From NCBI GenBank assembly GCA_964020975.1, contig OZ026623.1:86033341-86097340 (forward strand): 64,000 nucleotides of DNA, written 5' to 3'. Numbering within the stretch: position 1 is the first letter of the stretch; the number at the start of each line of letters is the position of its first letter. Made by a program: the position numbers and the translations under genes. This document shows, piece after piece, positions 23,652 to 34,740 of this stretch. This DNA comes from Hermodice carunculata (taxonomy: Eukaryota; Annelida; Polychaeta; Eunicida; Amphinomidae). The notes under the pieces are model-generated. The model searched no databases and was not told the origin of the DNA. It saw only the letters and a list, made by a program, of their open reading frames with translations.

Positions 23652-25783
23652 CCCATGTAGCCCAACTATACTATTACTGACTCAGCAGGGCAAGTTGATC
23701 CCAAAATGAGTCCCCGACAAGTCAATGCAAAACCAAGTCACAAAGGCAAATATGGACCAAATAAATCAGTATCAAATTGAGTCACCCAGTCCAAAATTAA
23801 GCCGCCTAGTCAAAGGAGGCCAAAATCTGATCAAATCCTGCAAAATAGTTTTGAGCTCTCTTAATCCTCCATTCACTTTAAAAGAATATTAATGGCAACT
23901 GGATTGATATAGTTTTATTTTGCGTACTGTCTTTTCTCCAAAAATATGTGTACACGAGACAGGCAATGAAAACTTCAGATATGTGGAAATTGATAATACA
24001 AGTATTTTCTCCCCATTCTTTGGTGTGAAACATTCACGGACAAATATTATATCATGAATATTATGTAAAAACTTCTCCATATATGTGAAACAATGAAAAT
24101 CAAAATATGCAATGTGTAAATATTTAATCATATAGAAACATGTTAACACCATAAACAATACTGCTGATTACTCCGCTCTGTGAAAACAATACATGGAAAC
24201 AGTGCTATCAAAATACTTTTCAAACAGTGCTATCAAAATATTTTGCAATTTCAACAATGTGTAAATTATTTCCACCCTACAAAAGTAGAGGAAAGACCAT
24301 ACAATGTATCTTAAAATCACAGAAGTGTGAGAAAATATGAGCAATGAGTTAACATTCATAATATATAAGGAGTACACATATACCATGTAAACAGCAATAT
24401 AAAACTGGACAATGGCCAGATTGAGTCCATTTTAAACTGCCCTATCTACAACAAGGGCAATTATTTCTTACCTCATTTCTTAATTAATTTATCTATTCAC
24501 TTATGAAATATTATGTTAAAATTGCCATGCATAGATATTAGGAGATATTTCCAGTAACTTTCTTTGCATCTGAAAGTTTATAAGGTATCAAAATAGGCAG
24601 GTTGCATTCAATAATTAACAATAAAAGGCACCACTGTGATATAACTGCAGCAAAGAGATGAACACATACTAAATCTATAGTTTTGTTTAAATTCAAAAGC
24701 CAGAGCACCATCCTGACTCTGCTGTTAAGGGGCAGTGTAGAAGATACAAGATAAAAAATTGTATTTAAAGTTGATACATGTACAAATAAAAACATTATCT
24801 CAAAAACTGATATTCACAATGCTCAGGCAATACAATTGGCATATGCATGCATGTTCTACCATGGATGCAAAATCAAATTAAGCTGAAGAAGTTGTCTTGC
24901 AAGATGAACTCCCTCGAAAGTTCAGAGACCTGGATAAAAAGTTGATCCACTTTGTTTCAAAACTAAGTAGTGGTATTTAACAAGAGAAGCATGTGATGTG
25001 TTACAAGTGCAGATTTCTATGGTATTACAGCTGAACCAGAATCAGTCTAAAGATGTGTTCGAATACATGAAAGTGAAGCAAAGATGCATACACTTTTGAG
25101 GCACCCAATGGTATATCTACAATGTTATGAGCTTTGTGGTAATGGTTTCATTCATAATTTCACATAAAGATCAATTACGAACTTGACATAAAAAATATGT
25201 TTATAAATTGACCGTAATGCAATGGTCAAGAAATGCTTCCAGCACCAATTGATTGAAGATACGTAAAATGAGTCTGGTGCGAATAAGATATGCATAAAGA
25301 TGACTGTTGGATTTTGTATGAAACCGAAAAATGCTGCTGCGAGCAAAGGAGCACTAGATGGGTATACAGCCATTTGTTAACTGCACATGCTGGGGAGGGG
25401 GGGGGGGGGAGCAGAGGTGACCACCACCCTATAGAAAACACAAAGCAATATTCTGACCTGGGGAAAAAAAGACAGCCATGTACCTCAAATTTTTCATACT
25501 AATTTTGATGACAGGGTTCAGAATTTGGTAAATATAAATATCTTCTACTGACAAATTTCTCATAATTTTACAGGATATAAAATAAGGTAACCTGATCGGT
25601 AAATATATAGTGAAATTATACAGCAACACTGGCTCTCCTGTGGTGTCTTTTGTTTTTTTTATAATCACTCATATTTGGATGAAACAAATAAATATACCGT
25701 TGCAAGTTTCTTTTTTGCTAATTATAAAGAAATGGCCCTTGATCTTGTGTTATGCTGTCAGTAAAGCTAATTTTTTCAACCTC
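23652..25783. other. Gene-free AT-rich stretch
   Basis: Only short frames. There is a G run at 25394-25410 and a local duplication (GTGCTATCAAAATA) near 24200-24240. Confidence 0.4.
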
Positions 25784-25983
25784 TATAGTATTCATCTTAA
25801 TAAGCACACACTCCCTAATAAGCACACACCTTCACTTTCTTAAACGAGAGAACCCCTTAAATATCACATAGTTTTCAAACAAGTGGTAGAATTTATTATT
25901 ACACCAAGGCTCTACATTTTTTTAGCTTTTGTGTACGAAGTTTTTTGATAGCTCACTGTGTGCTTATTAAGATGAATATGGTA
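25784..25983. mobile_element. TA-flanked MITE, 200 bp
   Basis: Inverted ends TTCATCTTAATAAGCACA / TGTGCTTATTAAGATGAA inside TA dinucleotides. The left end carries a second TAATAAGCACACAC. Tc1/mariner-type by target site; no coding. Confidence 0.7.
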
Positions 25984-26307
25984 TCTCTCTCATCACATTT
26001 TGCAGCTGCATTCTCACAACAGCAGCAAGCTTCCATATGAGAGGAATCACTGCACTTAATTTCATGGGCTAAATATATCCTGGATACATGTTGCAAATCA
26101 AAGTGCTTGGGGTGTAATACTTAAGATGTTGATAAGTGCACTCTTCAAAGGATTTGAATATACCACCTTACTGCCTCCAAATTTGCTTAAGTCAGAAAAT
26201 AGTCTGTGTTATTAGCATGGTTTTGTCCGTGCTGACAATAGGAAAGGTCAGAATTTGCTCTAAGGTGTGTATTCGCCCCAATTCACAACTCAATACACAA
26301 ACATCTG

Positions 26308-26524
26308 GAGGCCTAGAGCTGTGTACTTCCATTAGTTTGTATGTTAAAGCAACCTTGAATAAACTACCCACTTATGTAGCTGTGGTTATAACATTTTTGT
26401 GAGGTATTAAGTTATGCATCTAGATTTACTGTCTGAAATTTGGTGTTTCTATGTGTAGTAGTTTTCATGTTATTAAGTTGCAAATTACAATGTCAAGTAA
26501 TGGGAATACACAACCCTAGCCCTC
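26308..26524 (-). mobile_element. hAT-like MITE, copy 1 (inverted)
   Basis: The reverse complement of this segment aligns throughout with 41431-41647 (GGGCTAG-GTTGTGTATTCCC, ACATTGTAATTTGCA, TTCAAGGTTGCTTTAACATA). In the 41.4 kb copy the ends read CAGGGCTAG / CTAGCCCTG, recalling the CAGRG ends of hAT elements. Confidence 0.6.
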
Positions 26525-27100
26525 CACTGACTGCAGTGCCCTCTTTTAGGCAGTTCTTGAACCTTCTGTTCTTGCCCTCACTTATTACTCACCTAGAGAT
26601 GCAATAAGCTCTCTGGTCAGCTGGAGGGAAGTTAATGCTATGCACACCCTCTTTGGTTCTGTTGAACTGTATGCTTCTATTATCATCCTCTATCTGACAA
26701 TTTCTGCAGTCTTATAAACTCAGAGTACACACAAAACAAAGACCTGCATGTGACTTTATTTCTGTTCACCTGGCTTCATTCATTATTAGGAGCTTTGGTT
26801 CATGTATATTCTATTGTATTTTATTAAAATCTTTAGATGTGCACGTAGATCTTCAGTATAAACTGAGCTGGCAATGAAAACAACATGCGTTATGTATGAT
26901 TATGAAGGCATATTCATAACTAGACAATAAAGATTTGATTGAAAGTTAATCTGTCTGTGTGTGTGTGAATAGTTTCATTTTGAGAGCAATAGCCATCTAT
27001 TTTCTACCTATAATATGTTGTTGGTGGCTATTTCATGCTGATAGTCACTATACATTTATTTTTGTCCTCAAGGGCAGACTGCTTTACACATGAACATAAT
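26525..27100. other. Gene-free stretch with a possible 3' end
   Basis: ACAATAAAGATTTGATTGAA at about 26925 looks like a poly(A)-signal or repeat 3' end, but no upstream coding sequence was identified. Confidence 0.3.
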
Positions 27101-27115
27101 CATGATAATGTTCAT

Positions 27116-27309
<194 letters not shown>

Positions 27310-27875
27310 TTCTTCATGTAATATGTAAGTTTGTAATAAGTGTGAAAATATATTATTTGAATATGTTAATCCTGCTGATTTCCAATAAAGAAAACATGGG
27401 CACAAAAAGTTTTGTTGTAATGTAAATGGGTGACCCAGCACTTTGAGAAGTGCTTACTGAGCAAGCTAGCATTGTGGGGAAGTCGTGAGTGGACAGACTA
27501 GCTCTTCAAAAGAAAATGCACTGCAAATCACAACACAGAAGTGTCACGTGTTTCTGCCATGTAAATTGGAGTAAGGGTACAAGTGTTTTGCTACATTTAT
27601 CAACTTTCAGTTGTACTTGGCTCTAACATTAGTTATCAACCATTATTCTGTCAACACATGGCCAGAAAATGGGTTTTTCTCATTTCAGAAAAGCACATCT
27701 GATGTAGTCCCCAAATACAACATTGCCATAGGGCAAAGGGTGGGGTGCAGCCAAACTGGTTATTATCAGCAGGAGAAATTCAACTTTAGAACTTTCAAGC
27801 TTCTCTAATTTGCATTGATTTATACTTCAACACTTTTGCATGTGGTTCATCGGTTGTGACAGTGAAACCCTATGA

Positions 27876-28100
27876 ACTGAAGTTGGAAGGTCACCCCTAT
27901 CTATGACAGTTTTGAAGACAGTCAACTTTAAAATTTCCTGTGTCCCTAATTACCATAGGTCTAAATTGAACTCCAGTCTGCTGTGTTTCATTGGGTGCAT
28001 CTACAGTGGAAAACTAAGAATTGAAGTTGGAATGGCACCCCTATCTATAACAGTTTTGAAGATAATTCCACTTTAAAAGTTTGAAGTGTCCATAATTAGC
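27876..28100. repeat. Duplicated segment, period about 135 bp
   Basis: GAAGTTGGAA(G/T)G(G/T)CACCCCTATCTAT...ACAGTTTTGAAGA...TTTAAAA occurs at 27879-27935 and again at 28022-28080. Confidence 0.6.
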
Positions 28101-28589
28101 ATCTGTAAATCATACAACTGTGGTAATTTGCCCAACAGATGCCCAAAATATCAAACAGAATAACATTTGGGCCAATATGTTGAACACTTCAAAAGTTGGC
28201 AGCAATTGAAATTTTTGAATGGCCCCAATTTTCTGAAGTTTTGACCTGTTGACTATTTTCAACAATATGTGATATATATGTTATATACCCATGTCAAATT
28301 TTAAGTTTCTGGTTCAAGCTATTCTCACTATCAAGATGTGCATACAATCAACAAACAGATAACCAGTGATTTTTGTAAATAATTTGCATCTGAAAGTTAT
28401 ATAGTTTCATATTTGACACAAGATCCGAGACAGCTGCACGATTTTATCCCCTGTTACTATTTACATGGCAGCTAACAATATGGATCTAATACCAACAGAA
28501 TAATGTTGGAAAGAGGGTATTATCGTGTAAGACGTACGATATGATGGGCCAGTCTCACTATGCAATTGCGTTGTTGCTAGACTGTTAAC

Positions 28590-28595
28590 TTTATT
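28590..28595 (-). terminator. Possible poly(A) signal of the CRTAC1-like gene
   Basis: AATAAA on the - strand (TTTATT on +), about 540 bases after the stop codon and beyond the (TA)n tract. No closer match was noticed, so this is tentative. Confidence 0.25.
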
Positions 28596-28667
28596 AACTT
28601 TTTATGGCCTTGTTTTTTTTTCTCTCTCTCTCAAAAACACCGACTAGTCCACCTCGGGTACGAAATA

Positions 28668-28793
<126 letters not shown>

Positions 28794-29134
28794 ATCAAAA
28801 TTTGCTAAGTGTTCGCACACAAAGACAGACTTGCTCTCAAGCAAACCTTTGTTTTCTAGTTTGCTTTACATGTAGACAATTACATGTGCTAAAAGCAAAC
28901 TTACAGAATGGATATAAAAGTGAGCTAGCAGAGAGGCAAAATGAGTCACCTGCAACCTTTCATTTGCAAGATTTTTGTGACCTTGTGACCTGGACACCTG
29001 AAAAAGAGTGATCTGGTGACCTCAGGGGTGTACCCATCTAGAGCCCCAGTAAGGGCTCAAGTGAAAACAATGTTATAACACATTATAGATCTAGTGATTT
29101 ACATGTATACATATACACACACATCTGATTGAAA

Positions 29135-31252
29135 CTAAAGTTCTACACGCTCAAACCTCTTGTTGTAATTATCACGCTCAGGATGTTCTATGACATGCAC
29201 TGTTCTCTGCACAACATCTGCACCAATACGAAATGTAGAACTTCCATCAGGCCATTCTACATAGATCAGAACTGCTTCATCTGTGCCAAGCCCAAAATGT
29301 GCAACTGGTTCCATCTGGCACAGATATCCAGACCCATTGTCAATAATAGAAGTTCTGATAATACTGGAGTTTGTGGTCACCTTGACTACAGCCCCCCGAG
29401 CTGGGGCACCATTTTGTGTTTTAACGAAAACACGAATCCAGTTGTTTTTCTTTCCTGGTACAACTTTGTAAAGGTCTATTTGCTGTATTTGACTTTCACC
29501 ATGTGAAATCAAGAGTTCAAGGCGGCCATCACCATTGAGATCCATGACTGCCGCACCGGTTCCTCTTCCACGCTCTTCCTCTGCATCCCCAATCCCAATT
29601 TCAAATATTTCTGGCATCTTTCCTGGTTCCTGTGGTACAACTGTGAATAACTTATTTGGCTGCTTCTTATTTACGTCTTTCATGGTGTTCAAAAATACCT
29701 CCAAATTGCCATCATTGTCAAAGTCTGCAGCAAGGACATTACGAACCAGACATGGCTGTTTAAATTCATCTGTTGCAATATCTACAAACTTGCGCTTTCT
29801 TTCTTTCACAACTTCCTCTTCTTTCTTTTGTTTCTTACTTTTCTTCTGCTTTTTTTTCTTTTTAGATGACTTTTTCTTATATGTTTTTGCCCTTTTCTTT
29901 GTTTTATCATTGTTAAATATTTTCTCTTCAGTTGCTTTTTGTTGATTTTTTTCTGGCATTGGAGTTCTGTGAGCTTCTGGTTCAGCTTTTTCCCCTTCTT
30001 TAACTGCGTTAACTTCTTTGTCTGTGTTATTACTGGTCACATTTTCATCTTCATACATCTGAATATAAAACCTATTTGGGCCCTTTGAATTACCATACAC
30101 AAGATCCATCAGTCCATCGTGATTAAAGTCAGCTAGAGCTATGCCACGGCCATAGTTCTTTTCATCTTGAAGTCCATATTCCTCTGCGACTTCTTTAAAT
30201 TTCCCATACTTTGTGTATTGAAACAGCAGATTCCTCCCTATACGTTTCATGAAGTAATCACCATCAGTTGTAATGTAAATATCTTGTATTGCACCCCTGC
30301 TCAGAATAGGGCCCACAACCAGACCCCTTGCTCCAGTAGCATTGTCAATTTCAGCCCACCTGGCAGAATTTTGGAGGGGTACCACAATTTTTTCAGTGTC
30401 GAGATTTTTCTCTGGATGAGCCTCGTCTAATTCCACCAATGCAATGGTGCCCTCGCTTTTCCTCGCTGATGCTGCAATTACGAAACCGTACTTCCCAGTT
30501 CCCTTTCTGTCTATGCAGGACACCGAGTGACCGGCAAATTCTTTTGTAGCCATATGCCAGTTTACCTTCTCATGATATAAATCTATAAACTCCCCATGTT
30601 TCCATTTGAAAAGTTTATCATTAAAATGAGTTTTACCATCACGAGCCCCATTTGTATTGAGAAAATAGATTTCTTCTTTCCCATCCCCATCGAGATCACA
30701 AGCGGCGACACTAATGGCTTCACCTTGGGGGTCCATCAGTGGTTCGAACCGAGAACCCCGGGTAGCAATATTTTTCAACTTTTTTTTCTGGCGATTAAAC
30801 TTCAGCACCAAGTTGGCACCATTTCTGTTCGCAATAATGAACTCAAATTCGCCATCGTAATCGACATCCGCCACTGCTACGCCGGAGTTCAACTGCCTGG
30901 TTTCAAAGTCTTCCATCAGTAATTTTGTCATGGATTTGAACATGTCTGAAATATCGGGTTCTTTGTCGTCTTCATCTGTGGACTTCTTCGGCCTTGTCTC
31001 AGGCTTGGATGCAGTTTCAGATGGATCCTTGGGGGCCATCTGTGGTTTTGTGCCAGTTATGACAATTTTGGGGGCATCCGCTTGGCTGCCTCTGAAACCG
31101 CCGGTGAATGACGTGTCCATGGACTGAGATTGAGAAGTCTCTTTGGCTTTGGCAGATCCTGAAGAATCGTCATTTTGTCCAAAAAAGAAGCAACACACAA
31201 TACACGGGAATAAGAGAACAATAAAGTTGGCAACCACCACGGTTTTTGTCAT
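29135..31252 (-). CDS. CRTAC1: CRTAC1-like secreted FG-GAP/ASPIC protein, single exon
   Basis: A 705-residue intact frame. The ATG at 31252 is chosen because the frame's further upstream start is GTG. Residues 1-21 are a hydrophobic signal segment (TVVVANFIVLLFPCIVCCFF), so the protein should enter the secretory pathway. Calcium-loop FG-GAP/VCBS repeats include DVDYDG (about 130), DLDGDGKEE (186), DFNHDGLMD (375), DFDNDGNLE (510) and DLNGDGRLE (571), consistent with a beta-propeller. Residues about 606-675 form an ASPIC/UnbV domain with the hallmark HFGLG and WPDGS. This is the domain order of cartilage acidic protein 1, an extracellular-matrix protein. Unusual points: there are no introns, whereas vertebrate CRTAC1 is multi-exon, and a very Lys-rich insert (about 451-488) splits the propeller. 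Its function in this animal is inferred. Confidence 0.9.
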   Translation of the reverse strand: MTKTVVVANFIVLLFPCIVCCFFFGQNDDSSGSAKAKETSQSQSMDTSFTGGFRGSQADAPKIVITGTKPQMAPKDPSETASKPETRPKKSTDEDDKEPDISDMFKSMTKLLMEDFETRQLNSGVAVADVDYDGEFEFIIANRNGANLVLKFNRQKKKLKNIATRGSRFEPLMDPQGEAISVAACDLDGDGKEEIYFLNTNGARDGKTHFNDKLFKWKHGEFIDLYHEKVNWHMATKEFAGHSVSCIDRKGTGKYGFVIAASARKSEGTIALVELDEAHPEKNLDTEKIVVPLQNSARWAEIDNATGARGLVVGPILSRGAIQDIYITTDGDYFMKRIGRNLLFQYTKYGKFKEVAEEYGLQDEKNYGRGIALADFNHDGLMDLVYGNSKGPNRFYIQMYEDENVTSNNTDKEVNAVKEGEKAEPEAHRTPMPEKNQQKATEEKIFNNDKTKKRAKTYKKKSSKKKKKQKKSKKQKKEEEVVKERKRKFVDIATDEFKQPCLVRNVLAADFDNDGNLEVFLNTMKDVNKKQPNKLFTVVPQEPGKMPEIFEIGIGDAEEERGRGTGAAVMDLNGDGRLELLISHGESQIQQIDLYKVVPGKKNNWIRVFVKTQNGAPARGAVVKVTTNSSIIRTSIIDNGSGYLCQMEPVAHFGLGTDEAVLIYVEWPDGSSTFRIGADVVQRTVHVIEHPERDNYNKRFERVEL

Positions 31253-31413
31253 CACAGGAGTAAGCCTGTTCACGACCCCATGTAATTATACGTACACGTC
31301 AGTTTGTATGTAGAAACTGGCTTCGTCCACGTTTGCGCTAGCAGCCATAAACATCCGGTGTATTGAATCATGGGAAGGTACAAATTAATTTCCTTGGCCT
31401 TTGTTGTGCGTAA

Positions 31414-31421
31414 TCTCGCGA
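31414..31421. promoter_or_regulatory. TCTCGCGA promoter motif of the CRTAC1-like gene
   Basis: TCTCGCGA lies about 160 bases upstream of the ATG. It matches most of TCTCGCGAGA, a known CpG-rich promoter element bound by BANP in vertebrates. The nearby TTTCTCGTGAAT and TCTTGCGAAAT are weaker variants. The same octamer precedes the integrase-derived gene. Confidence 0.5.
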
Positions 31422-31639
31422 AACACTGTTTCTCGTGAATGCCTCGCTCAGTCTTGCGAAATTTACACTTCACGCCTAACGATCACCTCCACAGTAGAAC
31501 AAAATCCGTGTTATCGCTATTACACGTGTACAGTGCAAAAAATACAGAGATGGGTCTGTTCAGTCGGCAATTCGAGTCACAAGTTTGATTTAAAGGTGTT
31601 TCTTGCAACCACAAATTATTAACTGGATTCAATTGAATA

Positions 31640-31748
<109 letters not shown>

Positions 31749-32990
31749 GTGAATCGGAATCAGCTGGGCTGTTTTTCATTCGGGCCCAGTAAAATTGTCC
31801 TGTTCCATTCGATACCGTACTTTGGTTAAGGTGGAAGCTGTGAAGCTAGTGCGCAGTGACACTGGCAACTTTGGATCGATATTCCCTATTTAATTTTTTC
31901 ACAAGTACATTAGAGCTATATATTTCCTGATTACTACATATCCATAGATTTGTATCCATAGGGTCTTTTTGCAGGATTGGAATTTTTTGAGATTTTGTAG
32001 CATTCTTTCTGACTTGGTAGGATTTTCACATTTTTTGCGCAGAAGTCACACAATTTTTTTTGCAGTTGAAATCAGAAGAAATTTAAAATATATATCCACT
32101 TCCAGGATCGAATTCAATGGTTAGTCCTGAAATAGCATAAATAAAAAGTTATAAAATTTTTAATTTAGTCCTGACAGGTTGTTCACTTTCTTTCTATAAA
32201 TTACTCCAAAAGTCACGAAAGGGTTTGTCAGAAAAAAAAATCCTGGGAACCATTCCGAGATATATTTTTCTTTTAATGTCCGTTGATTTTAATGTGATAG
32301 GGCAATCCGTACGTTTGTGTAGCGAGATACAAATTGCAGAGGTTGGGCAAAAAAAAAAAAAAAAAGTTCCGAGAAAATCGCATTGAAAGAAAAAGTTGCC
32401 AATTCTTACACATTTCTGGCTTTAATATGACACATACTCATTTCTTTTGCTCTGTGTTTTAATTATTATGTGAAATGAACTTGTAGCTTTACCTCTAATG
32501 CTACTGATGTATCCAGACAACACAGTTTAGCTCAACGTGGTTAATCCCAAACGCACGCGTGTATCTGTGCAATGGCCAAGTCCTTCCACAAGGAGAGTGC
32601 GGCTTGCCCTGCAGAAATAAAAGAATACCTTGACATGTTGGAGAAAAACCTGGTAGAGTACAATGTTGGTGTGTGATTTCATGTCTTGTTTCATAATGGG
32701 GAAGCCATCTATCATTTCAAACATGGAATCTTAGACTTCATTAACAAAGTGTGAGGCAAACCAAAATTGTTAATTCAGGCAATCCATACCGATCTTTAAA
32801 GCCAAACTGTACTTGACAGGTGTCGTTCTCTGGGTCCAAAAAACCAAGCAAATCTCTGGGTCTTGGTTGTCTGATACTGTATGGTTGAGTGTCCTGTGCT
32901 GGAATTGAGCGAATTTTATAGCGAAGCAGTTGAATCTCTGCAGATAAGGAGCTGGGACGCATCTGAGTTGATGTCGGAAAATGCACTGTA
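31749..32990. other. No firm gene; small coding-like frames
   Basis: 32572-32676 (+) encodes a 34-residue frame starting MAKSFHKESAACPAEIKEYL and reads like coding sequence. The - strand at about 33006-32741 has a frame containing DDYTVHFPTSTQMRPSSLS and PRDLLGFLDPEND. Neither is recognised. Both sit directly upstream of the relic at 33.0-34.0 kb and may belong with it. Confidence 0.3.
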
Positions 32991-32999
32991 TAATCATCT

Positions 33000-34003
33000 G
33001 TCACCACCATTGAGAGAGATATTGTGCTGGACAGTCTTATGAAACAAACAACAAGTGATGACAATGTAAAAGCACTAATTGCTGCAAGATATATATTCCT
33101 GGCTGATCATCTTCCCGGAGGAGCCTACCACTCTCCAAGTGATCATGTAATAAGAAGTTGCGGCATCTTGTTCAGCCAACAACATCAATGGCGAACGTAT
33201 TTTAGCAAAACTGGACTCGTCATTGAGGAGAGCTCCCAATGGAAAAAAATTGGCTTTCATGAAGCCAAGATTTGCTCCGTAGCAAATGGAATTAGTGTGT
33301 GGTTGGATGGCATGCAGGGCCAGGCAAGGGCCGAGGCGATTAGTACAGCTAGAAAAATGGCTGCGACAGAAATGTTAAGTGAAAGGAAAAGAGCGAAACA
33401 AATACGCGAAGAAAGGAAAGCAGACCTAAAAAGAAAGCAAAGTGAAATGAGCGAACGTGAAGACAAAAGAGTTGTTAGTGAAAACTTATTACATGGCATT
33501 ACAGAAATAGGAGGTTTATGGGTGTCTGAAACACAAATGGACAAAGAACTGAATTTGTCCAGAGAGTCACTAAAATTAAGCCGCTTTGAAAACACAAATT
33601 AAAGTAAGAAAGATTCTGCTGTCACAGAAATTTAAAGACATGTCTGCTTTCGCCTTTCCGTCAAATAGACGACAACTGTCCTCTTCGACAAAATCTGCTG
33701 AAGTTGACCATGTCTGGAAGTGTGGACAAGGAATCTGAAAAAAATCAAGACTGTCTTTGTCATCCAGAGATCTCGTAAGACAAATCAGTCTCTCATTTGT
33801 GGAGTGACAGTGACACAGATGTAGAACGCTGGTATCACGGAGTTATCGGCAAAATCATCAAGTCCAATGAAGTGGTAGAATTTCAAGTATTTTTATGTTG
33901 AGGAAGCGGATGTAGCAGGGAATCGCATTACTTAGGACGTGATGAGCCCACAACAGACTTCAAGAATGGAGACCTGGTTGTCTCCTGGTGAACTGATAAA
34001 AAG
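33000..34003 (+). pseudogene. Degraded gene of an uncharacterised family
   Basis: The first part is open for about 200 codons and encodes DDNVKALIAARYIFLADHLP, a charged helical stretch rich in Lys/Arg/Glu (about residues 120-155), and then GGLWVSETQMDKEL. Further pieces with coding character continue to about 34003, including ERWYHGVIGKII and DFKNGDLVVSW. From memory, this order (charged helix, GLW motif, Lys-rich helix, then a small WY-x-G-x-V ... GDL domain) recurs in uncharacterised proteins of aquatic animals. It is no longer a single open frame, having at least two or three breaks, so it looks dead. No start or promoter is evident. Whether it was a host gene or part of a transposon cannot be said. 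Confidence 0.45.
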
Positions 34004-34369
34004 AAAGAAAAACAATGCATGCAGGTCTCTCAATAGGAGTGATAAAATTATTATAATGTTATTATAATCATAGTCTGGTCAGACTGAAAATCTCGAGTTA
34101 TACCCATTACAGACATTTGGCAAATACATCAATATACAGTATTTTGTGGAATATGAAAAAAAAGGTATATATATACTAATGTCATACATAATCCTACTTG
34201 CACTCATGTTACAATAGAATTTTTTTGTCGTTGTAGTCATGTTGTGACCAGAATGAACATTTCAGTAGTACTCGTCACGGACATATGGGTAATACGTCAT
34301 TGCTGTTGCGTGAAAAATATCAAGTTTTTAGATCCTGTCAAAATTTCCCCACTAGTGCATACAGTCTTT

Positions 34370-34740
34370 GACTCTTTCTATGTTAACATAAATGTTTAAA
34401 GTTTGTGTGTTTCTGCAACTTCCTCTGGATTGAATCGTGAAAATTTCGGATAACCTCATTCCAAACACACCCATAGTAGTTAAATGGAAACATTTCACTA
34501 CTGCCCCTGTACATTTCTTCTCAGAATAAAGTAATTTGAGATATTTCTATTTTTATTTTTTTTTACAATATTTTTGCCACCACAGCATTTGCCGCCTTAT
34601 TTTTATTTTTTCCTCTCAACCATATTCCAATGATACTGCATTCATGTATCACAAACTTCATCCGCTCAACTTTGTAGACATTGCTGAAAATATGATCAGT
34701 ATTGCGTTTAGTCTTTACGTCTTTTATATTACCACAAGTG
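34370..34740. repeat. Dispersed repeat, copy 1 of 3
   Basis: Shares ACCCATAGTAGT(T/G)AAATGG, ACTACTGCCC and CTCTCAACCATAT...ATGATACTGC with copies at about 37119-37390 and 37450-37640. Family unknown. Confidence 0.55.

Noticed and set aside
31253-31273. Longer start of the CRTAC1-like protein
   Set aside because: The upstream codon is GTG, not used as a normal start in animals; the ATG at 31252 directly precedes the signal segment.
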